From Mesoterricola sediminis (GTDB lineage Bacteria > Acidobacteriota > Holophagae > Holophagales > Holophagaceae), in the NCBI RefSeq assembly GCF_030295425.1, contig NZ_AP027081.1:744001-808000 (forward strand): a DNA stretch of 64,000 nt, read 5' to 3'. The translations under genes and the position numbers were made by a program. Shown piece by piece: positions 1-8,513 of this stretch. The notes under the pieces were generated by a model, which was not told the origin of the DNA, ran no database searches, and saw only the letters and a list, made by a program, of their open reading frames with translations. Numbering within the stretch: position 1 is the stretch's first letter; each line of letters begins with the position of its first letter.

Positions 1-1224
1 GACCAGCACGAGAACATCGAGCTGATGACCTGGTCCGAGGTGGAGGCCGTCTCCGGCGGGCCGGGCAGCTACCAGGTGAAGATCCGCCGGAAGGCCCGCT
101 ACGTGGACCTGGACGCCTGCGTCGCCTGCAACGACTGCTCAGCCATCTGCCCCGTCACGGTGAGCAGCGAGTTCGATTCGGGCATCGCCACGCGGAAGGC
201 CATCTACATCCCGTTCCCCCAGGCCATCCCCAACGCCTTCGTGGTGGACAAGGAGCACTGCACCTGGCTCCAGTCCGGGGGCACCAAGTGCGGCGCCTGC
301 GTGAAGAAGTGCAGCAAGGAGGCCATCCACTTCGACGCCAAGGACGAGGTGGTGGAGGTCACCGTGGGCAACATCGTGGTGGCCACCGGCTACGACGTCT
401 TCGATGCCCGGCGCATGGACCGGTACGGGTACGGAACCTACCCCAACGTCCTCACCGCCCTGGAATTCGAGCGCCTCACCAACGCCTCGGGCCCCACCGG
501 CGGCAACATCGTCATGAAGACGAAGAAGCTCGACAAGCGCACCCGGCAGGAGACGTGGGGCTTCGAGCCCGACGGCCCGCGCCCGAAGTCGGTGGCCATC
601 ATCCACTGCGTCGGAAGCCGGGACCGCAACTACAACCCCTACTGCTCCCGCGTGTGCTGCATGTATTCCCTGAAGTTCGCGCACCTGGTCAAGGAGAAGC
701 TCCACGACGCGAAGTGCTACGAGTTCTACATCGACATGCGGGCCTTCGGGAAGGGCTACGAGGAGTTCTTCGAGCGCATCAAGGAGGAGGGCATCCACGT
801 CGTGCGCGGCCGCAGCGCCAAGGTGAAGGAGGTGGGCGGGCAGCTCGTCCTGAGGGGCGAGGACATCGTGGACGACAAGGTGCTGGAGATGCCCGTCGAC
901 ATGGTGCTCCTGGCGGTGGGCCTCGAGCCCGACGCCGGCAGCGACGGCCTGGGCCGCATCCTGGGCCTTTCCCGGGACGAGGGCGGCTGGTACAGCGAGT
1001 CCGACTACAACATGGACCCCACCGGGACCCACCGCGGGGGGATCTTCGTGGCAGGCGCCTGCCAGGGGCCCAAGGACATCCCCGACACCGTGGCCCAGGC
1101 CTCCAGCGTGGCCGCCGCGGTCCTCAAGACGGTCCTGCGCGAGCAGGGCAGCGGAAGCCAGGGCGACCTCTCCCTGGCCAGCATCGAGAACCTGGCCCGC
1201 CAGCTGGCGGAACCCCGAGCGTAG
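1..1224 (+). CDS. HdrA-like flavoprotein, N-terminus outside window
   Basis: This is the C-terminal part of a heterodisulfide reductase subunit A-like FAD/iron-sulfur protein. The frame is open from base 1, so the true start lies upstream. The visible part holds an inserted ferredoxin region with a CxxCxxCxxxCP motif (CVACNDCSAICP) and a second cysteine set around CGACVKKC. The thioredoxin-reductase-like fold follows ([26 protein letters not shown]) and then the closing AGACQGPKDIP segment. Unlike canonical HdrA it has no C-terminal ferredoxin: the protein ends in a short helical tail. It starts the hydrogenase operon, 10 bases before the QmoC-like gene. It probably pairs with the second HdrA-like protein at 2385-4091. 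Confidence 0.9.
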   Translation, partial: DQHENIELMTWSEVEAVSGGPGSYQVKIRRKARYVDLDACVACNDCSAICPVTVSSEFDSGIATRKAIYIPFPQAIPNAFVVDKEHCTWLQSGGTKCGACVKKCSKEAIHFDAKDEVVEVTVGNIVVATGYDVFDARRMDRYGYGTYPNVLTALEFERLTNASGPTGGNIVMKTKKLDKRTRQETWGFEPDGPRPKSVAIIHCVGSRDRNYNPYCSRVCCMYSLKFAHLVKEKLHDAKCYEFYIDMRAFGKGYEEFFERIKEEGIHVVRGRSAKVKEVGGQLVLRGEDIVDDKVLEMPVDMVLLAVGLEPDAGSDGLGRILGLSRDEGGWYSESDYNMDPTGTHRGGIFVAGACQGPKDIPDTVAQASSVAAAVLKTVLREQGSGSQGDLSLASIENLARQLAEPRA

Positions 1225-1234
1225 GGAGGCTCAC

Positions 1235-2374
1235 ATGGCTGTTCAGGCGGATCCCAGACTCGTGGCCGAACTGGAGACCTACGGGGCCCAGGACGTCCTC
1301 AAGTGCTACCACTGCGGCAACTGCACCGCGGTGTGCCCCTTCTCGAAGGAACCCTTCATCTTCCCCCGCAAGTCCATGCGCTACCTGCAGATGGGGTTGA
1401 GGGAAAAGCTCAAGTCCAACCTGGAGCCCTGGCTCTGCTACTACTGCGGCGAGTGCAGCGAGCAGTGCCCCCGGGAGGCCGAGCCCGGCGAGACCATGAT
1501 GAGCATGCGGCGCTGGCTCACCGCGCAGTACGACTTCACGGGCATCTCCAACCTCCTCTACCGCTCCTGGTGGGCGGAGCTGGCCGGCATCCTGGTCCTG
1601 GCCGCCCTCACGGGCTTCGGGTTCTGGAAGTACGGGACCAGCGTGGGCGACATCCGGGTCTACGACGGCCCCAACGCCTTCCTTCCCTCCAGCGCCATCC
1701 ACGCCTTCGACTGGACCATGGCCTCCATCCTGGGCACCTTCCTCCTCGTCAACTGCGTCCGGATGTGGTGGATGACCATGGGCAGGGACCCGAAGACCCG
1801 GGCCACCCCGGCGCAGTACGTGAAGCGGCTGGGCCAGCTGCTCCTGCACTTCTTCACCCAGAAACGCTACAGCGAGTGCGACAAGAAGGCCCCCTGGCGC
1901 CTCCACATCGTCCTGATGCTCAGCTACGTGACGATGCTGGTGCTGATCATGTTCTTCCTCCCCGCCGTCCAGGCCGGGCCCGCCATCAACTGGGCCGTCC
2001 ACATCCTGGGCTACGCCGCCTCGATCGGCCTCATCACCACCGTGGCCATGGCCCTCGTGGGGCGCGTCCGCAAGAGCCAGACCCACTACAAGCACAGCCA
2101 CGAGACCGACTGGATCTTCCTCGGGATGCTCCTCTACGTGGCCGTGACCGGCGTCCTGCAGCACGCGCTGCACCGCCTGGGGCATCCCTACGCCGCCAAC
2201 ATCACCTACCTCGCCCACCTCATGGGCGTGGTGCCGATGCTGGTGCTGGAAGTGCCCTTCAGCAAGTGGGCCCACATGTGCTACCGGCCCCTGGCGATGT
2301 ACTTCGCGGCCCTCCAGATCGACGTGCTGGAGGCGCGCGAGACCGGCCCCGTGGCCGGAACCCGGACCGCGTGA
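1235..2374 (+). CDS. QmoC/HdrC-like iron-sulfur protein with membrane cytochrome domain
   Basis: A 379-residue fusion of a soluble HdrC-like ferredoxin domain and a membrane domain. The N-terminus carries two 4Fe-4S motifs: C24, C27, C30, C34 and C68, C71, C74, C78. From about residue 110 there are about six hydrophobic segments with several histidines (LHIVLML, VHILGY, QHALH, AHLMG, WAHMCY) that could bind heme b, as in NarI/QmoC-type quinone-reactive subunits. This architecture is that of QmoC of sulfate reducers, where it links HdrA-like proteins to the quinone pool. By inference it ties the hydrogenase complex to the cytoplasmic membrane. An AGGGAGG sits upstream of the ATG. Confidence 0.88.
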   Translation: MAVQADPRLVAELETYGAQDVLKCYHCGNCTAVCPFSKEPFIFPRKSMRYLQMGLREKLKSNLEPWLCYYCGECSEQCPREAEPGETMMSMRRWLTAQYDFTGISNLLYRSWWAELAGILVLAALTGFGFWKYGTSVGDIRVYDGPNAFLPSSAIHAFDWTMASILGTFLLVNCVRMWWMTMGRDPKTRATPAQYVKRLGQLLLHFFTQKRYSECDKKAPWRLHIVLMLSYVTMLVLIMFFLPAVQAGPAINWAVHILGYAASIGLITTVAMALVGRVRKSQTHYKHSHETDWIFLGMLLYVAVTGVLQHALHRLGHPYAANITYLAHLMGVVPMLVLEVPFSKWAHMCYRPLAMYFAALQIDVLEARETGPVAGTRTA

Positions 2375-2384
2375 GGAGGCACCC

Positions 2385-4091
2385 ATGGACACCCCCAAGA
2401 TCGGCGTCTACGTCTGCAACTGCGGCACCAACATCAAGAAAGTGGTGGACTGCGACGAGGTGGCCCAGCAGGCCTCCGAACAGCCCGGGGTCGTCTGCGC
2501 CCGGAGCTACAAGTACATGTGCTCCAACCCGGGCCAGGAGATGATCATCAAGGACATCCAGGAGCAGGGCCTGGACCGGGTCGTCGTCTCCGCCTGCAGC
2601 CCCCGCATGCACGAGTCCACCTTCCGCGGGGCCCTGGCGAAGGCGGGGCTGAACCCCTACTTCCTGGAAATGGCCAATATCCGGGAGCAGTGCTCCTGGG
2701 TCCACACGGATCCCCGCGCAGCCACGGACAAGGCCACCGACCTGACCCGCGGCGCCGTCAGGCGCGTGGTCTTCCACGAGGCCCTCGAGAAGCGCTTCGT
2801 GGACATGTGCCCCGCCACCCTCGTCATCGGCGGCGGCATCACCGGCCTCACCGCGGCCCTGGAGCTGGCCGAGAGCGGCAACCAGGTCTACCTGGTCGAA
2901 CAGTCCGGGCGCCTGGGCGGGAACCTGGCCAATGTGGACCTCACGGCCCCCTACCTGGACTCCGCCCGGGACCTCATCCGCGAGCGCATCCTCCGCGCGA
3001 CCCGCAACCCCAACATCACGGTCTTCCTCGACGCCAAGGTGGAGAGCCTCGACGGCTACGTGGGCAACTTCAAGGCCAAGGTGGCCTCGGCCGGCGGAAC
3101 GGTTCCGGTGGAGATCGGGAGCGTCGTGGTGGCCACGGGCTACAAGCCCTTCGACGCCTCCCGGGTGAAGGCCTTCGGGCACGGGACGAACCCCAACGTC
3201 ATCACGAGCTTCGAGTTCGAGGCCATGCTCCGCAAGGGACGGATCCTCACCGACAAGGGCCGCCCTCCCCGCTACGTGACGGTCATCCACTGCGTGGGCA
3301 GCCGCTCCGAGGAGTTCCACCCCTACTGCTCCCGCGTCTGCTGCATGACGGCCCTGAAGTACGGCCAGGAGATCAAGTCGGCCCTGCCCGACGCCTTCGT
3401 CTACGACCTCTACATCGACATGCACGCCTTCGGGAAGGGCTGCGAGGACTTCTACAAGCAGGCCTCCGAGATCCGGACCATCTTCATGATGTTCCAGAAG
3501 AACACGGCCCCCCAGATCCTCCCGGGCGGACCCAAGGACGACTGCGAGATGTTCCTGCGGGTCGACGACAAGCTGAGCGGCGAGGAGGTGGACATCCCCA
3601 CCGACCTCGTCGTCCTCATGGTGGGCATGGAGGCCCGGGACGACAGCGCCGAGGTGGCGCGCCTCGTGAACATCAGCCGGGACAAGGACGGCTGGTTCAT
3701 CGAGAGCCACCCCAAGCTGGACCCCGTGGCCACCACCACGGACGGCGTCTACATCGCCGGCTGCTGCCAGTCCCCCAAGGACATCAACGAGAGCGTCGCC
3801 CAGGCCAGGGCCGCCACGGCCCGCATCATGGCGAAGATCGCCAAGGGGCGCATCGAGGTGGACGCCGTCTTCGCCGAGGTCAACCAGGACGACTGCTCCG
3901 GCTGCCGGGTCTGCAACGACCTCTGCCCGTACGGGGCCATCGACTTCAACTCCGAGACCCGCCGCTCCAACGTCATCAGCGCCATGTGCAAGGCCTGCGG
4001 CGCCTGCGTGACGGCATGCCCGTCGGCCGCCATCAAAGGCCGGCACTTCACGGATGAACAGATCTTCGCCCAGATCGAGGGGGTGCTCTGA
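2385..4091 (+). CDS. HdrA-like flavoprotein with C-terminal ferredoxin
   Basis: A 568-residue HdrA/QmoB-type flavin iron-sulfur protein. It starts with the HdrA signature [11 protein letters not shown] and CSPRMHE, followed by an FAD Rossmann motif ([14 protein letters not shown]), NIVVATG-like and HCVGSRS segments, and YCSRVCCM. The C-terminus has two 4Fe-4S motifs ([12 protein letters not shown] and [12 protein letters not shown]). The inserted ferredoxin that splits the flavin domain of canonical HdrA is absent, and it is present in the upstream paralogue. The two proteins therefore have complementary sets of clusters. It overlaps mvhD by one base (TGATG). The role is electron transfer or bifurcation between hydrogenase, membrane subunit and a soluble acceptor; the acceptor cannot be told from sequence. 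Confidence 0.92.
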   Translation: MDTPKIGVYVCNCGTNIKKVVDCDEVAQQASEQPGVVCARSYKYMCSNPGQEMIIKDIQEQGLDRVVVSACSPRMHESTFRGALAKAGLNPYFLEMANIREQCSWVHTDPRAATDKATDLTRGAVRRVVFHEALEKRFVDMCPATLVIGGGITGLTAALELAESGNQVYLVEQSGRLGGNLANVDLTAPYLDSARDLIRERILRATRNPNITVFLDAKVESLDGYVGNFKAKVASAGGTVPVEIGSVVVATGYKPFDASRVKAFGHGTNPNVITSFEFEAMLRKGRILTDKGRPPRYVTVIHCVGSRSEEFHPYCSRVCCMTALKYGQEIKSALPDAFVYDLYIDMHAFGKGCEDFYKQASEIRTIFMMFQKNTAPQILPGGPKDDCEMFLRVDDKLSGEEVDIPTDLVVLMVGMEARDDSAEVARLVNISRDKDGWFIESHPKLDPVATTTDGVYIAGCCQSPKDINESVAQARAATARIMAKIAKGRIEVDAVFAEVNQDDCSGCRVCNDLCPYGAIDFNSETRRSNVISAMCKACGACVTACPSAAIKGRHFTDEQIFAQIEGVL

Positions 4092-4531
4092 TGTCCAACG
4101 GCTTCGAGCCCAAGATCGTCGGCTTCCTCTGCAACTGGTGCTCGTACACCGGGGCGGACCTGGCCGGCACCAGCCGCATCAAGTACGCCACCAACCTGCG
4201 GGTGATCCGGACCATGTGCAGCGCCCGCATCGACCCGACCTTCATCCTCAAGGCCCTCCTGGAGGGCGCCGACGGCGTCCTGATCTGCGGTTGCCACCCG
4301 GGCGACTGCCACTACGTGGAGGGGAACTACAAGGCCATGCGCCGCTATCCCCTGTTGAAGCGCCTCCTGGACGCCTACGGGATCGAGAACGAGCGCGTGC
4401 AGCTGGAATGGGTGAGCGCCAGCGAAGGCCGGCGCTTCGCCGAAGTGGTGGACCGCATGACCGAGCAGATCAAGGCGCTGGGTCCATGCAAGGTCCGGAC
4501 CGCCCTTGCCTTCGACATGGCCGAGAGGTAG
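4091..4531 (+). CDS. mvhD: MvhD-type hydrogenase iron-sulfur subunit
   Basis: A 146-residue MvhD-family protein carrying a 2Fe-2S centre that passes electrons between Mvh hydrogenase and HdrA. Family motifs are visible: [10 protein letters not shown] near the N-terminus, [10 protein letters not shown], and [13 protein letters not shown]. Length is normal for a stand-alone MvhD (about 140 residues). It begins one base before the HdrA-like gene ends and is three bases from the small hydrogenase subunit, so translation is probably coupled. Its position between HdrA and MvhG matches the known electron path. Confidence 0.95.
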   Translation: MSNGFEPKIVGFLCNWCSYTGADLAGTSRIKYATNLRVIRTMCSARIDPTFILKALLEGADGVLICGCHPGDCHYVEGNYKAMRRYPLLKRLLDAYGIENERVQLEWVSASEGRRFAEVVDRMTEQIKALGPCKVRTALAFDMAER

Positions 4532-4534
4532 ACG

Positions 4535-5503
4535 ATGGAAACCACCGGGAAGAAGAAGCTCCAGATCGCCCTCTACTGGGGCGCCGCCTGCGGCGGGTGC
4601 GACGTCGCGGTGCTGGACACCAACGAGTTCATCCTGGACGTGGCGGCGATCGCCGACATCCGCATGTGGCCCATCGCCACCGACGGGAAATACAAGGACA
4701 TCGAGGCCATGGAGGACGGGGAGCTGGACCTGGTCCTGTTCAACGGCGCCGTGCGCAACTCCGAGAACGAGCACGTCGCCAAGCTCCTGCGCCGGAAGGC
4801 CAGGGTCATGGTCGCCTTCGGCAGCTGCGCCCACATCGGGGGCATCCCGGGCCTGGCCAACCAGGTCACGAAGGAGGAGATCTTCGACCGGGCCTACCTG
4901 AACAACCCCTCCATCGAGCCGGGCAACCGAACCGTTCCCCTGCCCGAGAGCCACGTGGAGGCCGGGGCCCTGGAGATCCCCACCGCCTACAAGCGGGTCT
5001 ACAAGCTGGACGACATCGTCCCCATCGACTACTACGTCCCCGGCTGTCCGCCCCTCCCCGCCCAGATCAAGGGCGTCCTCCTGGCCGTGGCCACGGGCCA
5101 GCTCCCCGCCCGGGGCTCGGTCGTGGGCGCGGGCCACCGCACCGTCTGCGACGACTGCCGGCGCACCCGGCACGAGCGGAAGATCAAGAAGTTCTACCGC
5201 CCCTGGCAGATCATCCAGGATCCCGAGACCTGCCTGCTGGAACAGGGCATCGTCTGCGCCGGCAGCGCCACCCGCTCGGGCTGCGGCGTGCGCTGCCCGA
5301 ACTCCAACATGCCCTGCCGGGGCTGCTACGGCCCGGCCCCCAACGTGAAGGACCAGGGCGCTAAGATCGTCAGCGCCGTCGCGTCCATCATCGACTCCAA
5401 GGACCCGGCCGAGATCGACCGCATCCTGGAGGACGTGCCCGACATCATGGGCTACGCGTACCGCTTCGGCCTTCCGGCCTCCATGCTCCAGAGGAGGATC
5501 TGA
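4535..5503 (+). CDS. mvhG: NiFe hydrogenase small subunit (MvhG-like)
   Basis: A 322-residue small subunit of a cytoplasmic group 3c-like NiFe hydrogenase. The proximal cluster ligands appear as CGGC near residue 15, GSCAHIGG, and VPGCPP. The C-terminal half adds a cysteine-rich region (CDDCRRTRH, CSKATRSGC-like GSATRSGCGVRCP, PCRGCYGP) for further clusters. There is no twin-arginine signal, so it acts in the cytoplasm. It sits two bases before the large-subunit gene. Confidence 0.94.
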   Translation: METTGKKKLQIALYWGAACGGCDVAVLDTNEFILDVAAIADIRMWPIATDGKYKDIEAMEDGELDLVLFNGAVRNSENEHVAKLLRRKARVMVAFGSCAHIGGIPGLANQVTKEEIFDRAYLNNPSIEPGNRTVPLPESHVEAGALEIPTAYKRVYKLDDIVPIDYYVPGCPPLPAQIKGVLLAVATGQLPARGSVVGAGHRTVCDDCRRTRHERKIKKFYRPWQIIQDPETCLLEQGIVCAGSATRSGCGVRCPNSNMPCRGCYGPAPNVKDQGAKIVSAVASIIDSKDPAEIDRILEDVPDIMGYAYRFGLPASMLQRRI

Positions 5504-5505
5504 CC

Positions 5506-6972
5506 ATGCGCAGCATCAGGATCGACCCCATCACCCGCCTGGAGGGCCACGGCAAGATCGAGATCTTCCTGGACGACGACGGCGGCGTCAGCGACTGCTA
5601 CTTCCAGATCCCCGAGCTCCGGGGCTTCGAGCGCTTCGTCGTTGGCCGTCCCATCGAGGAGCTGCCCCGCATCGTGACCCGCATCTGCGGCGTCTGCCCC
5701 GCGAGCCACCACATGGCCTCGGCCAAGGCGGTGGACGGCTGCTTCGGCGGGGAGCTGCCCCCCCTGGCGCGCAAGCTGCGGGAGATGTACTACCAGGCCC
5801 ACTACATCCACAGCCACATCGCCCACTTCTACGCCCTCGCTGCGCCGGACTTCGTCTGCGGCCCCGACTGCGACCCGGCCACCCGCAACATCCTCGGCGT
5901 GGTCCAGAAGGTCGGCCTCGAGATCGGCGGCCAGGTCATCAAGGCCCGGGCCATGGCCCAGGACATCCAGACGATCCTGGGCGGCCGGAGCACCCACGTC
6001 GTCTGGTGCATCCCCGGCGGCGTCTCCAAGGGCCTCACGAAGGAGGAGCTCGAGCGGATCCGGCCCATGGCCGACCAGCTCTACGACTTCACCCTCTTCA
6101 GCCTCAAGCTCTTCAAGGACGTCGTCCTGGCCAACCCGGCCTACGTGGACCTGATCCTGAACGGGCCCTACACCCTCGACGTCCACAACATGGGCCTGGT
6201 GGACGAGAACAACGCGCCCAATTTCTACGACGGCAAGGTCCGGGTGGTGGACTACGAGGGGAACGAGATCTGCAAGTACGCCCCCGAGGAATACCACCAC
6301 CACGTGGCGGAGCACGTGGAGCCGTGGACCTACCTCAAGTTCCCCTACCTCAAGCAGCGGGGCTGGAAGGGCTTCGTCGAGGGCATCGACACCAGCCTCT
6401 ACTGCGCGACGCCCCTGGCCCGCCTGAACGTTGCCGACCGCATGGCGACGCCCCGGGCCCAGGAGGCCTTCGAGGAGATGTTCCAGGTCCTGGGCGCGAA
6501 GCCCTGCCGAGCCCTCCTGGCGCAGCACTGGGCGCGCCTGGTGGAGATGGTCCAGAACGCCGAGACCCTCAAGGGCTTCGTGGAGGATCCGGAGATCACC
6601 GGGCCCGGCTACCGCGTGGTGCCCCAGCGCATCACCGGCGAGGGGGTCGGGATCGTGGAGGCCATGCGCGGCACCCTGACCCACCACTACACCTGCGACG
6701 AGAAGGGCATCTGCACCTCGGCCAACCTCATCGTCGGCACCACGAACAACAACGCGCCCATCCAGATGGTCACCAAGAAGGTGGCCCAGGCCCTCATCCG
6801 GCCCGGCCAGGAGGTCACGGAGCCGGTGCTGAACATGGTGGAGATGGCCTTCCGGGCCTTCGACCCCTGCTACAGCTGCGCCACCCACACCCTCCCCGGC
6901 CAGATGCCCCTGGAGGCCGTGGTCCACCAGGGCGGCCGGGTGGTGAAGACCCTGCGGAAGAACCTGGGATGA
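5506..6972 (+). CDS. mvhA: NiFe hydrogenase large subunit (MvhA-like)
   Basis: A 488-residue catalytic subunit with the four Ni-Fe ligands: RICGVC (C61, C64) near the N-terminus and DPCYSCATH (C455, C458) near the C-terminus. About 27 residues follow H461. This tail is the peptide normally removed by a maturation endopeptidase, and that protease is encoded by the next gene. The N-terminus IDPITRLEGHGKIEI is typical of the family. Together with MvhG and MvhD it oxidises or evolves H2 in the cytoplasm. The stop codon overlaps the protease start (ATGA). Confidence 0.97.
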   Translation: MRSIRIDPITRLEGHGKIEIFLDDDGGVSDCYFQIPELRGFERFVVGRPIEELPRIVTRICGVCPASHHMASAKAVDGCFGGELPPLARKLREMYYQAHYIHSHIAHFYALAAPDFVCGPDCDPATRNILGVVQKVGLEIGGQVIKARAMAQDIQTILGGRSTHVVWCIPGGVSKGLTKEELERIRPMADQLYDFTLFSLKLFKDVVLANPAYVDLILNGPYTLDVHNMGLVDENNAPNFYDGKVRVVDYEGNEICKYAPEEYHHHVAEHVEPWTYLKFPYLKQRGWKGFVEGIDTSLYCATPLARLNVADRMATPRAQEAFEEMFQVLGAKPCRALLAQHWARLVEMVQNAETLKGFVEDPEITGPGYRVVPQRITGEGVGIVEAMRGTLTHHYTCDEKGICTSANLIVGTTNNNAPIQMVTKKVAQALIRPGQEVTEPVLNMVEMAFRAFDPCYSCATHTLPGQMPLEAVVHQGGRVVKTLRKNLG

Positions 6973-7511
6973 TCGAGCGGACCCTGATCGTCGGGATGGG
7001 AAACCCCTACCTGCGGGACGACGGCGTGGGCATCCGGCTCGCCACGGACCTCATGGCCCGGCTGGACCTCCCCGAGGGCATCCGCCGGGGGCCGGCCGGG
7101 ATCCTGCCGGGCCTCCACATCGAGCCCGAATGCTCCCTAGGGGGCCTGACCCTCGTGGAGCTCATCGACGGCTTCGACCGCCTCGTTGTGCTGGACAGCA
7201 TCGACACCCGGGACGGGGTCCCCGGGGACTGGCACCACTTCACCGCCGCCTCCCTCCGGGAGACCCTGAACCTGAGCAGCGTCCACGACGCCAACTTCGC
7301 CACGGCCCTGGAGCTGGGCCGGCGCATGGGCATGCGCCTCCCGGACGACGCGGAGATCCTGGTCTACGCCGTGGAGGTGGAGGACACCCTCACCTTCGAC
7401 ACCGCCCTCAGCCCGTCCCTGGAGGCCCGGTACGCCGAGTTCGCCGGAGAGATCTTCGCGGACCTCGCCGCCGCCCTTCCGGCTACGCTGGAGCAGGCCG
7501 CAGGCCTCTGA
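6969..7511 (+). CDS. hydrogenase maturation protease (HyaD/HycI family)
   Basis: A 180-residue endopeptidase that trims the C-terminal extension of the hydrogenase large subunit after Ni insertion. The family motif GMGNPYLRDDGVG is at residues 9-21, with the later metal-contact segments DSIDT and SVHDANF. The ATG overlaps the mvhA stop (ATGA), supporting this start and coupled translation. Its probable substrate is the MvhA product immediately upstream. Confidence 0.93.
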   Translation: MIERTLIVGMGNPYLRDDGVGIRLATDLMARLDLPEGIRRGPAGILPGLHIEPECSLGGLTLVELIDGFDRLVVLDSIDTRDGVPGDWHHFTAASLRETLNLSSVHDANFATALELGRRMGMRLPDDAEILVYAVEVEDTLTFDTALSPSLEARYAEFAGEIFADLAAALPATLEQAAGL

Positions 7512-7555
7512 CCCCCCATGTCCCCCTTCGCCCTCCCCGCTCCTGGACCCGCCCG

Positions 7556-7897
7556 ATGCATGAGATGAGCCTCATGGCCTCCCTCCTCGAGATCATCGAG
7601 GACCAGGCGCGGGCCGAGGGCTTCGCCTCGGTCTCCCGGGTGGTCCTGGAGATCGGGCGCCTCGCGGGCGTGGAGGCCGAGGCCATGCGCTTCGCCTTCG
7701 ACGTGGGCACCCGGGGCACCCTGGCCGAGGGGGCCGTCCTGGACATCGACGAGACCCCGGGCCGCGGACGCTGCGCCGCCTGCGGCGGGGAGACCCCCCT
7801 GGAGGCCTTCTACGACCCCTGTCCCGCCTGCGGGAGCGGGCCCCTGGAAATCCTGGCGGGGCGCGAGCTGCGCGTCGTGTCCCTGGATGTGGAGTAG
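7556..7897 (+). CDS. hypA: hydrogenase nickel incorporation protein HypA
   Basis: A 113-residue nickel metallochaperone for NiFe hydrogenase maturation. The N-terminus MHEMSL carries the conserved Ni-binding His2. A rubredoxin-like zinc site is formed by CAACGG and CPACGS. The partner genes hypB, hypD, hypE and hypF are not in this window. It lies 44 bases after the protease and 3 bases before hypC. Confidence 0.95.
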   Translation: MHEMSLMASLLEIIEDQARAEGFASVSRVVLEIGRLAGVEAEAMRFAFDVGTRGTLAEGAVLDIDETPGRGRCAACGGETPLEAFYDPCPACGSGPLEILAGRELRVVSLDVE

Positions 7898-7900
7898 GCC

Positions 7901-8185
7901 ATGTGCGTGGGCGTCCCCGGCAGGATCCTGGAGATCGAGGCGGGCCTCCTGCCCATGGCCCGGGTGGACTTCGCCGGGACGGTGAGGGACGTGAGCCTGG
8001 CCCTGGTCCCCGACGCCCAGGTGGGCCAGTTCGTCCTGGTGAACATGGGCAGCGCGGTCCACACCCTGGACGAAGCCGAGGCCGAGGACCTGATGGGCCT
8101 CCTGGACGACTTCAACGCCTTCCACGAGGCCCAGGACCGCCCCCCCCTGGAGCCCCCCGGCCGCCCTTCGGCACCACTCGCCTGA
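7901..8185 (+). CDS. hypC: hydrogenase assembly chaperone HypC
   Basis: A 94-residue HypC/HupF-family chaperone that carries the Fe(CN)2CO unit with HypD and binds the apo large subunit. It has the defining N-terminus MCVGVPGRI with essential Cys2, and a beta-barrel body. The proline-rich C-terminal tail is longer than in short family members. It is the last gene of the hydrogenase operon. Confidence 0.95.
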   Translation: MCVGVPGRILEIEAGLLPMARVDFAGTVRDVSLALVPDAQVGQFVLVNMGSAVHTLDEAEAEDLMGLLDDFNAFHEAQDRPPLEPPGRPSAPLA

Positions 8186-8188
8186 TCG

Positions 8189-8222
8189 ACTGGAGCCGCC
8201 TGTCGGGATTGAACCGACGACC
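8189..8222. repeat. partial copy of tRNA-Thr 3' half (34-bp direct repeat, copy 1)
   Basis: These 34 bases are identical to 8326-8359, which encode the T-arm, the 3' acceptor strand and CCA of the tRNA-Thr gene. This copy has no D-arm or anticodon arm, so it cannot be a tRNA. The interval to the second copy contains a perfect hairpin. Such a fragment is what a tRNA-targeted integration or an unequal duplication would leave. Confidence 0.9.
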
Positions 8223-8271
8223 GACGGGACCCGTCTGCGAGGCAAGCCCGGAGGGCGCAGACCGAGCAGGA

Positions 8272-8292
8272 GCACAGCGCGGTGCGCTGTGC
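8272..8292. other. perfect 9-bp hairpin between tRNA 3' repeats
   Basis: A 9-bp perfect inverted repeat with a 3-base loop (gcacagcgc, ggt, gcgctgtgc). It lies downstream of the tRNA-Thr gene on the minus strand and downstream of hypC on the plus strand. It may aid termination of either transcript, but no T-run follows on either strand. Confidence 0.5.
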
Positions 8293-8325
8293 GATCCGGG
8301 GTGGTCAGCTGGTGGGTCGGCGCGA

Positions 8326-8359
8326 ACTGGAGCCGCCTGTCGGGATTGAACCGACGACC
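8326..8359. repeat. 34-bp direct repeat, copy 2 (within tRNA-Thr)
   Basis: Second copy of the 34-bp repeat, overlapping the 3' half of the intact tRNA-Thr gene. The two copies start 137 bases apart. Confidence 0.9.
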
Positions 8360-8402
8360 TTCCGCTTACAAGGCGGGCGCTCTACCCCTGAGCTAAGGCG
8401 GC
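8328..8402 (-). tRNA. tRNA-Thr (anticodon UGU)
   Basis: A cloverleaf read on the minus strand. The acceptor stem GCCGCCT pairs with AGGCGGC, the D-arm is AGCTCAGGGGTAGAGC, the anticodon loop CTTGTAA has UGU at positions 34-36, and the T-arm contains GGTTCAATCCC. An encoded CCA follows discriminator T. The first pair of the anticodon stem is a C-A mismatch. It closely resembles bacterial tRNA-Thr. Confidence 0.93.
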
Positions 8403-8413
8403 CTGAGGCCGCC

Positions 8414-8419
8414 AGTATA
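8414..8419 (-). promoter_or_regulatory. -10 box of tRNA-Thr promoter
   Basis: The minus strand reads TATACT eleven bases upstream of the tRNA-Thr 5' end, the usual distance for a sigma-70 -10 element of a tRNA gene. No good -35 match is visible. Confidence 0.55.
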
Positions 8420-8513
8420 GCCGGAACGGGCCGCTGACGCCGGTCCGCGCGGTCGGCCATGGCTTCCCGGGCCCGGGGAAGGGGGCCAGAATCGCGGGTC
8501 TGGAGCGCGGACC

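Noticed and set aside
139-1032. Long minus-strand open frame opposite the first HdrA-like gene
   Set aside because: It is a shadow of codon bias in GC-rich DNA: composition is low-complexity (His/Val/Gly/Leu-rich) with no family motif. The same holds for many other long antisense frames, for example 2259-4046, 9620-11818 and 58700-61633.
8189-8222. Second tRNA gene
   Set aside because: Only the T-arm and acceptor 3' strand are present; there is no anticodon arm, so it was listed as a repeat.
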